DNA from: Xiphophorus maculatus | Lineage: Eukaryota > Chordata > Actinopteri > Cyprinodontiformes > Poeciliidae | Length of the DNA: 64,000 nucleotides | Reading direction: 5' to 3' | Assembly (NCBI RefSeq): GCF_002775205.1 | Contig: NC_036456.1 | Location: 20,540,968-20,604,967 of the forward strand | Part shown: positions 34,870 to 47,426 of the stretch, piece after piece | How the letters are laid out: each line of letters starts with the position of its first letter | Position numbering within the stretch: the stretch's first letter is position 1 | Made by a program: the position numbers and the translations under genes | Notes under the pieces: generated by a model | What the model was told of the DNA's origin: nothing | Seen by the model: the letters and a program-made list of their open reading frames with translations, nothing else | Databases searched by the model: none

Positions 34870-34904
34870 ACACACACACACCCCTACACACACACACACA
34901 CAGA
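34804..34904. repeat. CA microsatellite with interspersed CCCCTA
   Basis: cacacacacacccctacaca text, the same motif in inverse orientation to the array at 35474-35760. Confidence 0.95.
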
Positions 34905-35473
34905 GTGTTTTCCTTCCTCTGGTGGTGGGAGGAACATCTGGAATGGATCCAGATGTTCCTCTGTGGTTCTGGTCCAGTTTGTTGAGAACCAGCTGCTGGT
35001 TCTGGTTCTGAGAGGAACAACGAGTCACTTCTTACTGCAGCATGTGGTCAGATGGTTCTGGTTCGACTCCATGTGGGTCGGTTCCGTCTGGTTCTGATCC
35101 CCTTCAGCTTGTCTTCCTCTGGATTTCAACAGAATCTTCTGCTGAGTTTTTCTGTTAGTTGGAGCTCTGTGGAGATTTGGACCAGAACCGGGTCGTGTTA
35201 CTGGGTTCAGTCTCTGTGTTGGTCCTGGTCCAGATTCTGGTGTTGGTTTGGTTCCGTCCTGCTTCATTAAAATATTCTCTGTCAGATTTCTGCTAAACAC
35301 CAGAACCTGGCAGGTTCTGTTGATGGTACCGTCTCCAACCATCACCAGAGATCAGAGCCCAGTGGACCATGAAGCCTGGTTCTGGTTCTGCAGCTGTTCT
35401 GTGTCTCAGCATCAGCGTTAAAAATCCATGAAACGAGCCGCTGACACAACTAGATACTGTTTCATTAATCAGA

Positions 35474-35762
35474 GAGTGTGTGTGTGTGTGTGTGTGTAGG
35501 TGTGTGTGTGTAGGTGTGTGTGTGTAGGTGTGTGTGTGTAGGTGTGTGTGTGTGTAGGGGGGTGTGTGTAGGTGTGTGTGTGTGTGTAGGGGTGTGTGTG
35601 TAGGGGTGTGTGTGTAGGGGTGTGTGTGTGTAGGTGTGTGTGTGTAGGTGTGTGTGTGTGTAGGGGGGTGTGTGTAGGTGTGTGTGTGTGTGTAGGGGTG
35701 TGTGTGTAGGGGTGTGTGTGTGTGTGTGTGTGTGTGTGTAGGGGTGTGTGTGTGTGTGTGTT
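35474..35762. repeat. GT-rich microsatellite (gtgtgtagg units)
   Basis: About 290 bp of (GT)n interrupted by taggtg, taggggtg and taggggggtg. The pattern repeats with a higher-order period of roughly 110 bp. Confidence 0.95.
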
Positions 35763-36768
35763 TTAAAAAGTAAAATTGTGGTCAAATCTTTTGGATTTGC
35801 AATAATTTTATTGTTTCAAATAAATTTTTTTTATCTCAATTAAAAAATGAAACTGTGGTCAAAACTTTTTGAATTGTAATAATTTTTTAAAACAAAAAAA
35901 TTGTTTAAAAGGTATTGTTTTTTATTAAAATCACTAATTTTTGTTTGATGAAGTGACAAAGTTATTTGCAGAACATAAACTTTTATTTGTGCATGTCTGA
36001 AGTTTTTTGTTGAGAACTAAGAACTAAAAAACTCAGATCTTTGCTTTTGTGCAACTTTATTAAATTAAACAAAATCCACGGTTCAGCATACAGTGTAGTT
36101 TTCTCTTTTTTCGTATATATCCACAGGTCATGAACTTTCAACTCCCATCATGCATTGTGTCTTTCTTAAAGGGGTATTATCATGACAGAAATTTATGAAA
36201 TAAAAAATAATAAAGTAGTTTGAGCACATATTTAGTCATAAACGAAATGAATTGTTCTAACTAAATACTAAATAAAATGAATGTTTGCCCAATAAGATAA
36301 TTATACCTATTAATTTAACATTATCACTTCTTAACATATTTCCAGGGCTCAACATTTACTTGATGCTCCATTTCAGGGCTGAACTCAAAGAGTTTTGCTT
36401 CCGGTTCTTAAATTAAATGTGTTTCAGAATGTAAGACGTGTTCCTATTGGTTAGCGCTGACTAAAGCTGAGTGATGTAAGACGTGTTCCTATTGGTTAGC
36501 GTTAACTAAAGCAGATGCCTCCGACTCCCTGGATCTCTGAACTCCGTCCCGAACTGCTTTGCTTCTGTTACGGGACACAGAATATGACTGAATGGTTATT
36601 AATCTTCACAAAATGACACCGTTCAGCAGCTACTGAAGTCTCCATCCTGTTTCAAAGAAAAAATCTTACACAATTTATGACGACAGTCACATATTCTGTC
36701 TGCCGCGATCCCCGTTAGCATATCATGCTAGCTAATGCTAGCACTAGCTAATGCTAGCACTAGCTCAG

Positions 36769-37325
36769 GGGTCAGCAACCAATGGCTCCGGAGCCCCGTG
36801 TGGCTCTTTCATCCTTCTGTTGTGGCTCCCAGTGACTTTGGGAAATAGAATATTTTATTAAAATTAAATCATTAAAAAATTATAAATTAAAATAATTTTA
36901 AAATAAATTTCTAAATCTGAAGATTATGGTAAACTTGTAACATTAAAACAAAAGTTTTGAACATTTTTAGCACCCAAAATATACGTCATGTCCGCCGATG
37001 TGCGACAGGCATTCCTGGCGAACCCCACATGTCTGGCAGACCGTGTTTTTTAGCGCACTGATTTATTGACCTTTTGACCCTTGCCTGGAAGATACATCAT
37101 GAATAAATCCAAGAAAAGGAAACATTCTGAAGATGGCAGAACATTTAATGCTACGTGGACAGATCATTTTGTTTCACCGCTGATGAAACTGGTTCACCTT
37201 CTGCTAAATATGTGGCGACAGACTGGCAAACAACAAGAAGTCAAATGTTGAAAGACATTTCAAGAGCAAACACTAAAAAATATCCCGAGGGAGAGAAAAA
37301 ATAAATTAATCCCAGTGCTGCCTGG
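36769..37325 (+). mobile_element. hAT-type DNA transposon fragment with BED-finger remnant
   Basis: Begins with ggggtcagcaaccaatggct, an end sequence typical of some vertebrate hAT elements. A coding remnant from 37099 reads MNKSKKRKHSEDGRTF...WTDHF. After a frameshift it reads ICGDRLANNKKSNVERHFKS, the C-terminal half of a BED zinc finger with a KH after it. The remainder of the transposase is missing, so the copy is inactive. Confidence 0.7.
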
Positions 37326-37751
37326 TTCTTCGTTTAGATCAGCCTTGTTTCTGTTTCACCTTAGTCCACTTCTTCTGACTGATTCTATGATAATTATGTT
37401 TATTTAGTTATTCTTTGCTACAGTTAGATTCATCTTTCTACTTCCTCTGTTTACTCTCACCTGAAGCCTGTTAGCCAATCAGCTCCGGCGTTTTGTTCAC
37501 CATTTAAACTCGTCTCTTTTCTCATTGGATCTTCATGTTTCCTCCCTGGTTTCCTCCTTCTTGCACTCGGCTCCTGTTTTGTTCCAACTTCCTGTGTTCC
37601 CCATGTTTTTGTTGTTTTTTCATTAAATATATCAAATCTTCTCTCTGCTTGATCTACATGTGTTTGTGAATTCATCACCATGACGACGCTGTAGCCATCT
37701 GTGGCTGGAATCAGTAACAGCAGAGCTGCTTTCTAACCACATTCAGAGGAA

Positions 37752-38015
37752 GGAAGTAGCGCACTGAAGGTCAAAGTAGCACACTGAAGGTCAAAGTAGC
37801 ACACTGAAGGTCAAAGTAGCACACTGAAGGTCAAAGTAGCACGCTGAAGGTCAAAGTAGCACGCTGAAGGTCAAAGTAGCACACTGAAGGTCAAAGTAGC
37901 ACACTGAAGGTCAAAGTAGCACGCTGAAGGTCAAAGTAGCACACTGAAGGTCAAAGTAGCACGCTGAAGGTCAAAGTAGCACACTGAAGGTCAAAGTAGC
38001 ACACTGAAGGTCAAA
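37752..38015. repeat. 20-bp minisatellite (13 copies)
   Basis: Units of aaagtagcacactgaaggtc, with cacgctg variants. Confidence 0.97.
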
Positions 38016-38350
38016 CTGCAACACAGGATTTAAACATGCCGCTAAGCACCATGGGAAATATTGTGTGCACTCCTATCAACCGCTACAACCGAACCAAACG
38101 TAGCAGTACTTCACAGGCTCCAGTCAACCAGAACCATCATCTTTATTGAAACTGTTGTTTATTGTGAAGAACCAAAGTGTAGAAATCAGAAGAATAAACT
38201 AAAATCACAATAATAATTAATATCTGATCCAGTCCTGCTGTCTTCTAACATTAATCACAGCAGAAATAAACATTTTACATAAAACATGATCAAAATAAAC
38301 GATGCAGCTTCTCTTCTTTTCTCCTTCAGGCCTGAATATCAACTTCAGAT

Positions 38351-38356
38351 TTTATT
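38351..38356 (-). terminator. Candidate polyadenylation signal of the class II beta gene
   Basis: AATAAA on the minus strand about 180 bp downstream of the stop codon at 38537. Confidence 0.45.
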
Positions 38357-38536
38357 AAAAACCCAAAACTGAGGAAAAATCTCTTCATAAAAAACCATAG
38401 AGAGAATAAAATCACAGAAAGTGAACATTAATAAACCTGAAACGTTCCTGGAGAAAAGCAGCTGATTATCTGGACCAGAGTCCAGAACAAACTTCAGTTC
38501 CTGCAGACCGGGTTCTGATCGGGTTCTGTTCCTGGA

Positions 38537-41500
38537 TCAGGATCTGGATTCAAAGGTGGGGACGGGGACCAGATCTGAACAGGAACAAAGATCCAGAGAA
38601 CAGAGTCAGAGATGGACGGATCAGAACCATTCAGCCTCCTGTCTCATGAACGGATTAAAGTATTTGGTTTGGACTGAGAGGTTCTGACTCTTGGACCTGC
38701 AACGATGCAGATGCATTTATATATTGTGCACAAAATGAACAGGCTCTGCTTTTAATATTTGGTTCTAAACCAGTCCTGGTTCTGGTCCTATCCAGGTTCT
38801 GGTTCTAAATGTGTCCTGGTTCTGGTCCTGACCTTTGACCTTCCTCTTGTAGTAGATGAATCCAGCCAGAGACAAAATCAGACCCAGGATCAGTCCTGAA
38901 GCTCCGATGGCCAGTTTGTTCCTCTCTGACTCTGGCATGGACGGGTCTGTAGGGACATAGAGGAGAGGAGGGGGGAGGAAGAGGAAGAGGAGGGACAGAG
39001 AGGAGAGGAGGGGAGGAGGGGGAGGAGAGAGGAAGAGGAGGGGGAGAGAGAGAGAGAGTGAGGAGAGGAAGAGGAGAGAGGAGAGAAGAGGAGGGAGAGG
39101 GGAGAGGAAGAGGGGGAGGGGGAGGAAGAGAAGAGGGAGGAAGAGAGGGGAGGAATAGGAAAGAGGAGAGAGGGGAGGTAGGAATAGGAGGAGAGTGAAG
39201 GGCATAGTAAGGAGAAGACGGGATTACATGGAGGAAGGTAGTCAATCATGTCATGGACTTCTTATCTCTTCGCCTTGTTTCTCGCTTTCTCCCAGGTCTC
39301 TCTAGTCCTTCTTACCCCAGTCGGTGATCAGAGGTTCCTTCAGGCTGACATGTTCCACCCTGCAGGAGATCCGCTCTCCAGACCTGGAGACATGAACAGA
39401 ACCGGGTCAGAACCAACAGAACTGGGTCAGAACCAGCAGGTTTGTCCTCTAGAGCTGCTGTCCTGTAACGTTTAGATGAGCCTCTGCTGCTCCACCTGAA
39501 CAGAATAATGAGGTCATTAAGGTTCTGATCTGCACCAGGAGGAAATGAAGCCGTTTCATTCCAGCGTTTTGTACCTGAGGCTCATCTAGAACCTGCAGGC
39601 GGCGACTGGAGACCTGGAGTTTATTTATGTAGCAGCTTTTCTCTGAGATCTTCCTCCTGAGCTCAACAGCACTGCAGTCTGATGTGCCTCAGTCTGGACA
39701 CATTCAGGAGACAACTGGACTCACCTGGTGCACAGCAAATTGAAAAGTATTAAATGTTTTGGTGTTAGTAGACTTTATGCTAGTAGAGTTAATTTACTCT
39801 AATAGAGTCACATTCTGTTTATGTAACTCTGACCTGTATTGTTACGGCTACTCTTGGATTTTAACAAAAATCAAAAGGTGCCAGAGTAGTTTCTAGGAGG
39901 AGGGTTTTCCGACTCATCCAAACCAAAGCACTCGCGGAAAGTTTTCTGGTGGCAAACGGTGACTTTCTCAATGTACAAAAATAACAGAAACACTCTCCGA
40001 GTTGACTTTCCAAAAAATGTAAAATTAAACTTTATTTGGTACGGTGGCAAAACTATTTCACCCCTCGCTCCTTAACCAAACAATCAGATGCCCTGCAGCA
40101 GCTGCTTCCGCTGCCTAATCACAGCAGGAGGCCACCTGATAAGGAGGAGGGTCTAAACAAAACAAATAAATAAACAAGTTACAATAGATATATTATTTAT
40201 ATAAATTTAGATCTGTAACCTTAATACATTAGCAAAAATAAATTAATCCAATTCTTAATAGGCTCCAACATGTATATCATTAGCAGTTAAAATCCAGTGC
40301 TAAATGTTTCCGTATCAAATCTAGAGGTGATCAAATGGAATCAGTAACTCTTGACTTCTGAACTCTGAACTCCTACAGGCTGTAGCACTAGTTCATTCAC
40401 TGACTCGTCCCAGAATCTCAGGTTCCCAAGTCGTTTCAGGATCATTTACTTCCCACATGTCTGAGTTATTCACTGCGTTTGGTAAGTAATTTTTATCTGA
40501 GATGGTTTATAACTATTATTTTGAACTGAGGTCAAGCTGTATGATAGACATCATGGCTCGGTGTTAGCATATTTAGCTTAGCATGCTGAATGTTTGCAGA
40601 GTATCAGTGTTGGAAAAAACGGAGCCGGTGAACATTCAGTTAAATTCTTGGTCAACTTGAACAGATTCATAATAATCTGGAATATAGATTTTCATGACGT
40701 TGAACGTTTCAGGGGCGGAAATAAAAAATGTAGATAGAAAAGGTAGATTCCAGGTGGATTCAAGGTAGATTCCAGGTGGATTCCAGGTAGATTCCAGGTG
40801 GATTCCAGGTGGATTCCAGGTAGATTCCAGGTGGATTCCAGGTGGATTCCAGGTAGATTCCAGGTAGATTCCAGGTAGATGCCAGGTGGATTCCAGGTAG
40901 ATTCCAGGTAGATTCCAGAGATGTGCATGGCAGCAGCTGTTCCTCCAGGGCCGGCCCAAGGTAATATGGGGCCTTAGCCAGAACCCCCCGTCCTACTAAG
41001 AACCTCAGCATCACTAACATGTTTAAATGTCGATCAGGTGAATCTGTGAGAGGGAGACCAGGTTTATTGGCCCAGTTTAAAATCAATCACTGATTATTGG
41101 TTATTGGCTGTGATGTATTTGTGAACAAACCCAATTCAAACACAAAGATTACACCATATTGTAACCATGGTAACACAACAATCAAACTATCAAGATGATT
41201 CTTTAAACTTTTACAACGTAAACGTCCTAGTTAAATCCTAAATGTACTATTTATTTTTCTCAGCTGATGCATTAAATAAAATGTAATAACATTGTTATTC
41301 TCTATAAATGATGCTACAGCTTTAGATCTATGGTCTGTGGTACAATTAGACCATTTCTAGGGGCCCCTGAGTGTCTGGAGGCCCCTGAGTGTCTGGAGGC
41401 CCCTGAGTGTCTGGAGGTCCCTGAATGTCTGGAGGCCCCTGAATGTCTGGAGGCCCCTGAATGTCTGGAGGTCCCTGAATGTCTGGAGGCCCCTGAATGT

Positions 41501-43457
41501 CTGGAGGCCCCTGAGTGTCTGGAGGCCCCTGAATGTCTGGAGGCCCCTGAATGTCTGGAGGCCCCTGAATGTCTGGAGGCCCCTGAATGTCTGGAGGCCC
41601 CTGAAGGTCTGGAGGCCCCTGAAGGTCTGGAGGCCCCTGAATGTCTGGAGGCCCCTGAAGGTCTGGAGGCCCCTGAATGTCTGGAGGCCCCTGAGTGTCT
41701 GGAGGCCCCTGAATGTCTGGAGGCCCCTGAGTGTCTGGAGGTCCCTGAATGTCTGGAGGCCCCTGAAGGTCTGGAGGCCCCTGAAGGTCTGGAGGCCCCT
41801 GAAGGTCTGGAGGCCCCTGAATGTCTGGAGGCCCCTGAAGGTCTGGAGGCCCCTGAATGTCTGGAGGCCCCTGAGTGTCTGGAGGCCCCTGAGTGTCTGG
41901 AGGTCCCTGAATGTCTGGAGGCCCCTGAATGTCTGGAGGCCCCTGAAGGCCTGGAGGCCCCTGAATGTCTGGAGGCCCCTGAAGGTCTGGAGGCCCTTGA
42001 GTGTCTGGAGGTCCCTGAATGTCTGGAGGCCCCTGAGTGTCTGGAGGTCCCTGAATGTCTGGAGGTCCCTGAATGTCTGGAGGCCCCTGAATGTCTGGAG
42101 GCCCCTGAATGTCTGGAGGCCCCTGAATGGCCCCTACCAGCAGCTCAGTAGCTGCTGGTAGGGGGTCTCTGCACGGCCCTGGCTGAAATGGCTCTATTTA
42201 TAACCTCAGAGGGGGGTGGGCCCAAGGAGGGCTGAGGGATTTCATTGGATAAGCCCAATGTCTGTCAACAAAATCAGCCAATGGGCTGTCGAGGTGGATA
42301 AAAATGATGTTTGATATATTATTTTGTTACATTATGACAGCCTAGAGCTGCCAGATATACAGTAAATGCATCAGTCTGGACTCCAGGCGGTCAGTCCTCC
42401 TCTGGACACAAGTTCAAACTGAAAGCAGCTTCTTTTTTCTGTTGAAATTGTCAACCTGCCACAGCAACGTTGCTCCAATTTACACACCACTGAATATTTT
42501 TACCTGCGTCCAGCGGCGGGAGCTAATTTCCTCAGAACTTTTACATGAATATTTATCAGATTTATCAACCTTTCTGATCATTTTTTCCTTTAAAAACTGT
42601 AAAAGCCTTTTTCATATTAAAAGCATTATTCCTGCTATTGTCTTATTTACATTTTGCAGCATGTTTTAATCCTTTTATTGTCTTTTTCTATATATTAGCA
42701 CCAGTTTGGTTGTGGATGGATCCCAAAGCCTCCATGGATTCTTCAAAGATTCAAGCTCCATAAATGATTATGAAAGTGTTAATATCTCTGAAACTCCACA
42801 TTTCTGTAACTGAGGCTTGTTGTTAGAGTTGCAGTAAAAATGTTTTCCTTCGTTCCATTTTCATTGTTATGTTTTCTGCTTGTTATGGTCCAGAGACCAA
42901 CACTGGTTATCGTACTGGGAGACTGGAGACGGTCCAGTGCAGTGGAGGAACACGGTGATGTCCAGCCTGAAGACCATCTGTGTTAGTGAATGGACAGAGA
43001 GGTCAGTCTCTGACCAACACAAACATAAACTGGGATCTGAATATCAGGTTGTTCTGTAACATCCTGTTCAAATATCTTCCTGTTAAAAGAACATTTACTC
43101 TCATATTACATGAACTGCTGGCTTTACTTTCTCCTCCTTTGAACAGTTTCATCCATATTGTGTTGAAGAAAAATGTATTAAGCAAAATGCATTTTGTATT
43201 TCACAGCTGACATGTCAGACCTTTTGATAAGCAATATGTGAAACATGGACATTATTCCACGTTGTAATGTTTTATAATTATAGAGCACGTTGTGAAATAA
43301 ATGCATTTGAGAAAATTATTGCCTCTTTATTAAATGTTTATTTTCCAAATAATTTTTAGAAGTTCAAAGCAATAAAATATCTATTTAATATTAATTACAA
43401 TGAACTCTTATGAAGGTCTCACCTGGTGTGTGTATGTGTGTGTGTGTGTGTGTGTGT

Positions 43458-43502
<45 letters not shown>

Positions 43503-46371
43503 CTGCTCTCACCTGGGTCTGAACTCCAGGCTGGAGTGGATCTGGTAGAGCCAGGCGCCGTCTGGCAGTTCGGCGGTGGAAGTGACATCAGAGGTGACTT
43601 CCTGTCCGTCTCTCCTCCAGGTGACTCTGATCTGTTTGGGGAAGAAGCCGTAGACGCTGCAGGTCAGCATGGCGGGGTGTCCACCAGCAGGGGGCGCCAC
43701 TGAGCTCAGAGCGACAGACGGAGCCACTGGAACAGGAAGAGGAGAGTTAGAGATCCGATTCCTCGGTGCAAAAACTGAAGTTAACTCACAAGATTCAAAA
43801 CTGGATTTTCATCCAGGCCAAGTTTGGAAACTTAATATATCAAGTTTCTGTCTTGGCCAGGCTCCCCTGGAAAAGAGATTGCTGTGACTCAATAGGTATT
43901 GATTAATATTGGTTATAGGTAATATTTATTAGCCCCAGGTCCGGCACCAGGGGCGGGCATTGGGGGACTAGGGGACACTAGGGGCTTTGGAGGGCATTGG
44001 GGACATCTGGAGCATTGCCCTCCGACAGTCAGACATTGCCCCCCGACAGTCAGCCATTGCCCCCCGACAGTCAGCCATTGCCCTCCGACAGTCACCCATT
44101 GCCCCCCGACAGTCAGCCATTGCCCCCCGACAGTCAGCCATTGCCCCCCGACAGTCAGCCATTGCCCTCCGACAGTCACTCATTGCCCTCCGACAGTCAC
44201 CCATTGCCCTCCGACAGTCAGCCATTGCCCTCCGACAGTCAGCCATTGCCCTCCGACAGTCAGCCATTGCCCTCCGATAGTCACCCATTGCCCTCCGACA
44301 GTCACCCATTGCCCTCCGACAGTCAGCCATTGCCCTCCGACAGTCACTCATTGCCCTCCGACAGTCACCCATTGCCCTCCGACAGTCACCCATTGCCCTC
44401 CGACAGTCAGCCATTGCCCTCCGATAGTCACCCATTGCCCTCCGACAGTCAGCCATTGCCCTCCGACAGTCACCCATTGCCCCCCGACAGTCAGCCATTG
44501 CCCCCCGACAGTCAGCCATTGCCCTCTGACAGTCACCCATTGCCCTCCGACAGTCACCCATTGCCCCCTGAACTGGAAGCAGTTTTTCATGAACTCACCT
44601 GATCTATTCAAAACATTTCTGTATAAGACCCCAGAGTTGTGATGGCAGAACGCCTCCTTCTGAGCTCGCCTCCTGCTCAGAGCCACAGGATTATTGTTCA
44701 ACTTATTTGCCTGCCTCATTCCAAACGACGTGTATCCAGCATAGAGCCCAATGTTGCTGTCAAAGCTCAAAAACTCCACTTTGTTGTAGATGCAGGAGTA
44801 GATGTACCGGCTGTCCTTCAGCTCAGTGGAGTTAAAGAGGCAGCGGGACACTGAATGACTTTGAAAACCATCTGGAAAAGAAAACATGCAGAACTCCTGA
44901 TTATCTTAAACATTTAGAGTTTATTAAATTCTCAAGCTACAAGCTATAAAGTAGCCAATTGGTGGGTTTCAGTCACGTGACCCGGATGACACGCTAAGTT
45001 CAGATGGAGGTCAGGAAGAGGATTCCTCTGGTTTGAAACAAAGTAAAACTGATCACAGCGAGAAACTAACGGCCTAAATAAACTGAAACAGACGAGGATC
45101 TCGAACTAATATGAATATATTTATGATATGATCCGTATTATCTCTGTTCAAAAAACACTTCTCTTATAATCCTGAGGATTTACGTCGTTTCATGGAGGCG
45201 ATTCACATAAATAACTATCTGGAGCTGCTGACCTCATTAAACCAGAAGAAAATTTTAAAAGCCTGGAGAATCAAATCATTTAGTTTCAGGTTGGATCAAA
45301 CATTTAGGATCAACAGAATCATTAAATGGCTGTGGACTGGTTTCTGCCTTTGCGAGTTGTGCTATTTAAATAATTAGTCTATGATAACGATGCTACCGCT
45401 AACAACAAGCTAACCCATGTTATTTCTATGGATCTTCTGGTAAATAACTTATTTAGCTTCTGTAAACTAAATTCATGCAGGAGTTGTAGGTTAATGTTGA
45501 GTTGTAGGTTAATGTTGAGTTGTTGGTTAATGTTGAGTGGTTGCAGGATTCAGGTCCAATGCAGGTCATCGATCCGCTCCGACCTACAGAACCTCATTAT
45601 TTTATGAGCAGAACCAAACTTAAATACAATCACAGACGGAGAATTATCACTTTATGTTTAATACACTAAAATTAAACTTTGTGATTCAACTTTCACTTTA
45701 GCCTTTTCTTCTACTATCTTTGATTTGATCTGCAGCTTAAAATAAGAAATAACTTGAATACCAAGTAGCTGCAGTTTGGAAATAAAAACAGAAAGATTGT
45801 TCTTCATCTTGAGATAGCTTGGACAGTAAGTGGTAAATAATAGAGCTTTAACTCTGTCCTGCGTCTGTCAGACCTGAGTCAGGCTGAAAGGCCTCAGTCT
45901 GCAGCCAGGTTCCCACAGACCTGATAAAGACCTGAGTGTTGCACTGAGCTGAGCTGAAACAGACCTGCAGGACAGCGGCCCCTAGAGGCCTGGAGCTGAA
46001 GACCCCTGTGACAGGGCATGACCCTGTTACATTGTACAATTTACTTCCTTTATGTGTCTAACATGAATCGGATCGACCCTAATGTTGACCTCTCAGTATT
46101 TAGGGAACGGTGGAGCTCAGTCCTTGTGTTGCTCGTTTCTCAGCTGTTTCTAAAGAGTCCAGTTCAGTTCTGGACACCAATCGGACCGTCCTCACACATT
46201 AGATCCCAAACACCCGCTGTGAGAGCTGCTGTGGTTTTAATGGCATCTCAGCGTCTCACACTTCAGCTCCGCTTGGTCTCAGAAAGGTGAACTTCCCCAT
46301 GAATCACAGTTTTGGTTCCTACCTGCTGTTTGGACCAGAACCAGGAGGATCAGGAGCAGAGAGGGACCCAT
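38537..46371 (-). CDS. MHC class II beta chain
   Basis: Six coding exons on the minus strand: 46371-46323 (signal peptide MGPSLLLILLVLVQTA), 44871-44599 (beta1), 43726-43513 and 39383-39316 (beta2, split), 38946-38833 (connecting peptide, membrane helix) and 38574-38537 (cytoplasmic tail, ending in VPTFESRS). They join in frame to 251 residues, a normal length. Beta1 has paired Cys (SRCLFNST, AFCHHN) and an N-glycosylation site NST. Beta2 has LTCSVYGFFPK and ISCRVEHVSL. The membrane exon LAIGASGLILGLILSLAGFIYYKRK is typical of teleost DAB chains. It would pair with the alpha chain encoded just upstream and present peptides on antigen-presenting cells. Trp61 of classical beta chains is Leu here (QANKLNNNP). 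The last exon is the least certain. Confidence 0.93.
38950..39195. repeat. GA-rich (polypurine) low-complexity tract
   Basis: About 245 bp of gaggaggggaggaggg text directly upstream (in gene sense) of the class II beta membrane exon. The Pro/Leu/Ser-rich open frames on the minus strand are products of this tract. Confidence 0.95.
40738..40918. repeat. 10-bp tandem repeat (attccaggtg/attccaggta)
   Basis: About 18 units of gattccaggt(g/a) in the intron that splits the beta2 domain. Confidence 0.95.
41358..42130. repeat. 18-bp minisatellite (about 43 copies)
   Basis: Units of ggcccctgaatgtctgga with variants tgagtg, gaaggt and ggtccc. A multiple-of-three unit keeps a 273-codon frame open on the plus strand (Leu-Glu-Ala-Pro-Glu-Cys repeats); I do not consider it a gene. 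Confidence 0.97.
43435..43500. repeat. GT microsatellite next to beta2 exon
   Basis: A GT run starting 13 bp from the donor of the first beta2 exon of the class II beta gene. Confidence 0.95.
43995..44572. repeat. 21-bp minisatellite flanking class II beta exon 2
   Basis: About 27 units of cattgccctccgacagtcag + c, with ccccg and caccc variants. It ends about 27 bp from the splice donor of the beta1 exon (44599). Repeats keep frames open on both strands. Confidence 0.97.
44872..46322 (-). other. Class II beta intron 1
   Basis: 1.45 kb, mostly AT-rich, with a short direct repeat (gttgagttgtaggttaatgt, 45485-45540). No additional exon is recognised. The following intergenic stretch 46372-47426 up to the telomere-like repeat also shows nothing recognisable. 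Confidence 0.6.
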
Positions 46372-47426
46372 TCCTCCAGGTCAGGAGACGGACTGAGCCA
46401 GCCTGAGGAACTGGTACTGGAAAAACCAGAACAAGGCGTCATGCCTGCTGTGTCATGTGTTACCTGGCAGACTGATCTCATCCAGGAGGGAAACAGATGA
46501 ATACAAAATTTATTTCTTGTTATATTTGTAGTGTTAATTAAACTGAGAACTTTTTGACTGAGATTTTCTCATCTTATTTTTGCACAGATTGTGTTTACAA
46601 TCTTTATTTCAGATCACGCATTAAACACCCAGCCAGCAGAAAAATGTTCATTTGTTTGCTTCACCAGCAGGTTGAGACATGAGGAGATAAAAACCTGAGT
46701 GGAAATCTGAATCCTGCAGAACAGAGTTCACCTGAAGGACGAGGTCAGTTTACTACAGTCAGCAGAAAACACATTCACCAACCATAAAAACCAGCATGGT
46801 ATAGGAATGAAAGCATAACCTTTTACAGACACTTAAAAAGTCAAGAAGTTTTTAAAAAGTTAGGTAAAAGGAAAAACTCTGGTATCTGATCTCAGTCAGC
46901 AGTAAACTGAGATCAGATCGGGTCTGAAATGGACATTAACTGCTCTTTTCTCATTGACCTACAAAATCTGTCAGAAATGAATCTAAAGACTGATAAAGAT
47001 GTGAACCACACAGAACTGGCCTCATCGCAGAAATCAGTAAGATAGATGCTGTAGCTACTGCTCTACTTCTGATTAAACAGTTACATTACCAAGAACTACA
47101 AAGCTGGTTCAGGTTAACCTTTCATAGAAGGGTCATTTCATTCTGCTGAAAATGTAATATAGAATAATTAGTACATGTTTCCTAAATTACCAAAATAGTG
47201 AATAAAGTCCGACAGCTTGGTTGGTTCCGTCCAGAACAAACTGAGGAGCAGAAATTCACCGTCTTTAGGAAAACATGAGTGTGAAATTACAAAACGTTCC
47301 AGAGGAATATGAGCTTCTGATCATATTTCTAGTAAAGATCAGTACCATAGGGCCACTTTATGAGTCCAGGAGAATTAATATTGATTGGGCTTGTCAAAGT
47401 TCCTGATGAATCCACAATGAGAAAGG

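Larger units (their letters stand above)
28993..38350. other. Gene-poor interval between ephb4 and the class II beta gene
   Basis: About 9.4 kb read on both strands without finding a conserved exon. It contains the minisatellites, LINE-like and hAT-like fragments listed separately, long stretches dominated by GGTTCTG/CAGAACC words (30340-31760, 33370-34340, 34900-35400), an ATG/CAG trinucleotide-rich patch (31030-31140) and an AT-rich stretch (35760-36350). Small open frames are repeat-driven. Confidence 0.6.

Noticed and set aside
38765-38832. Read-through cytoplasmic tail of the class II beta chain after KRKVKG
   Set aside because: A consensus donor (AAAG|GTCAGG) and a matching final exon at 38574-38537 give a normal-length tail in frame; the read-through is rich in the local Gln-Asn-type repeat word.
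38765-39249. Pro/Leu/Ser-rich minus-strand frames upstream of the class II beta membrane exon
   Set aside because: The rich part is a GA tract in an intron; only the 38946-38833 segment is coding.
41330-42151. 273-codon plus-strand open frame (Leu-Glu-Ala-Pro-Glu-Cys repeats)
   Set aside because: It is produced by an 18-bp minisatellite inside a class II beta intron; no start context, splice signal or family resemblance.
42442-43210. AT-rich open frames of 60-76 codons
   Set aside because: Intronic, no conserved motif, composition like surrounding non-coding DNA.
43968-44602. Long repetitive frames on both strands (Ser-Asp-Ser, Arg-Arg-Ala-Met repeats)
   Set aside because: A 21-bp repeat stays open in several frames by arithmetic; it is intronic.
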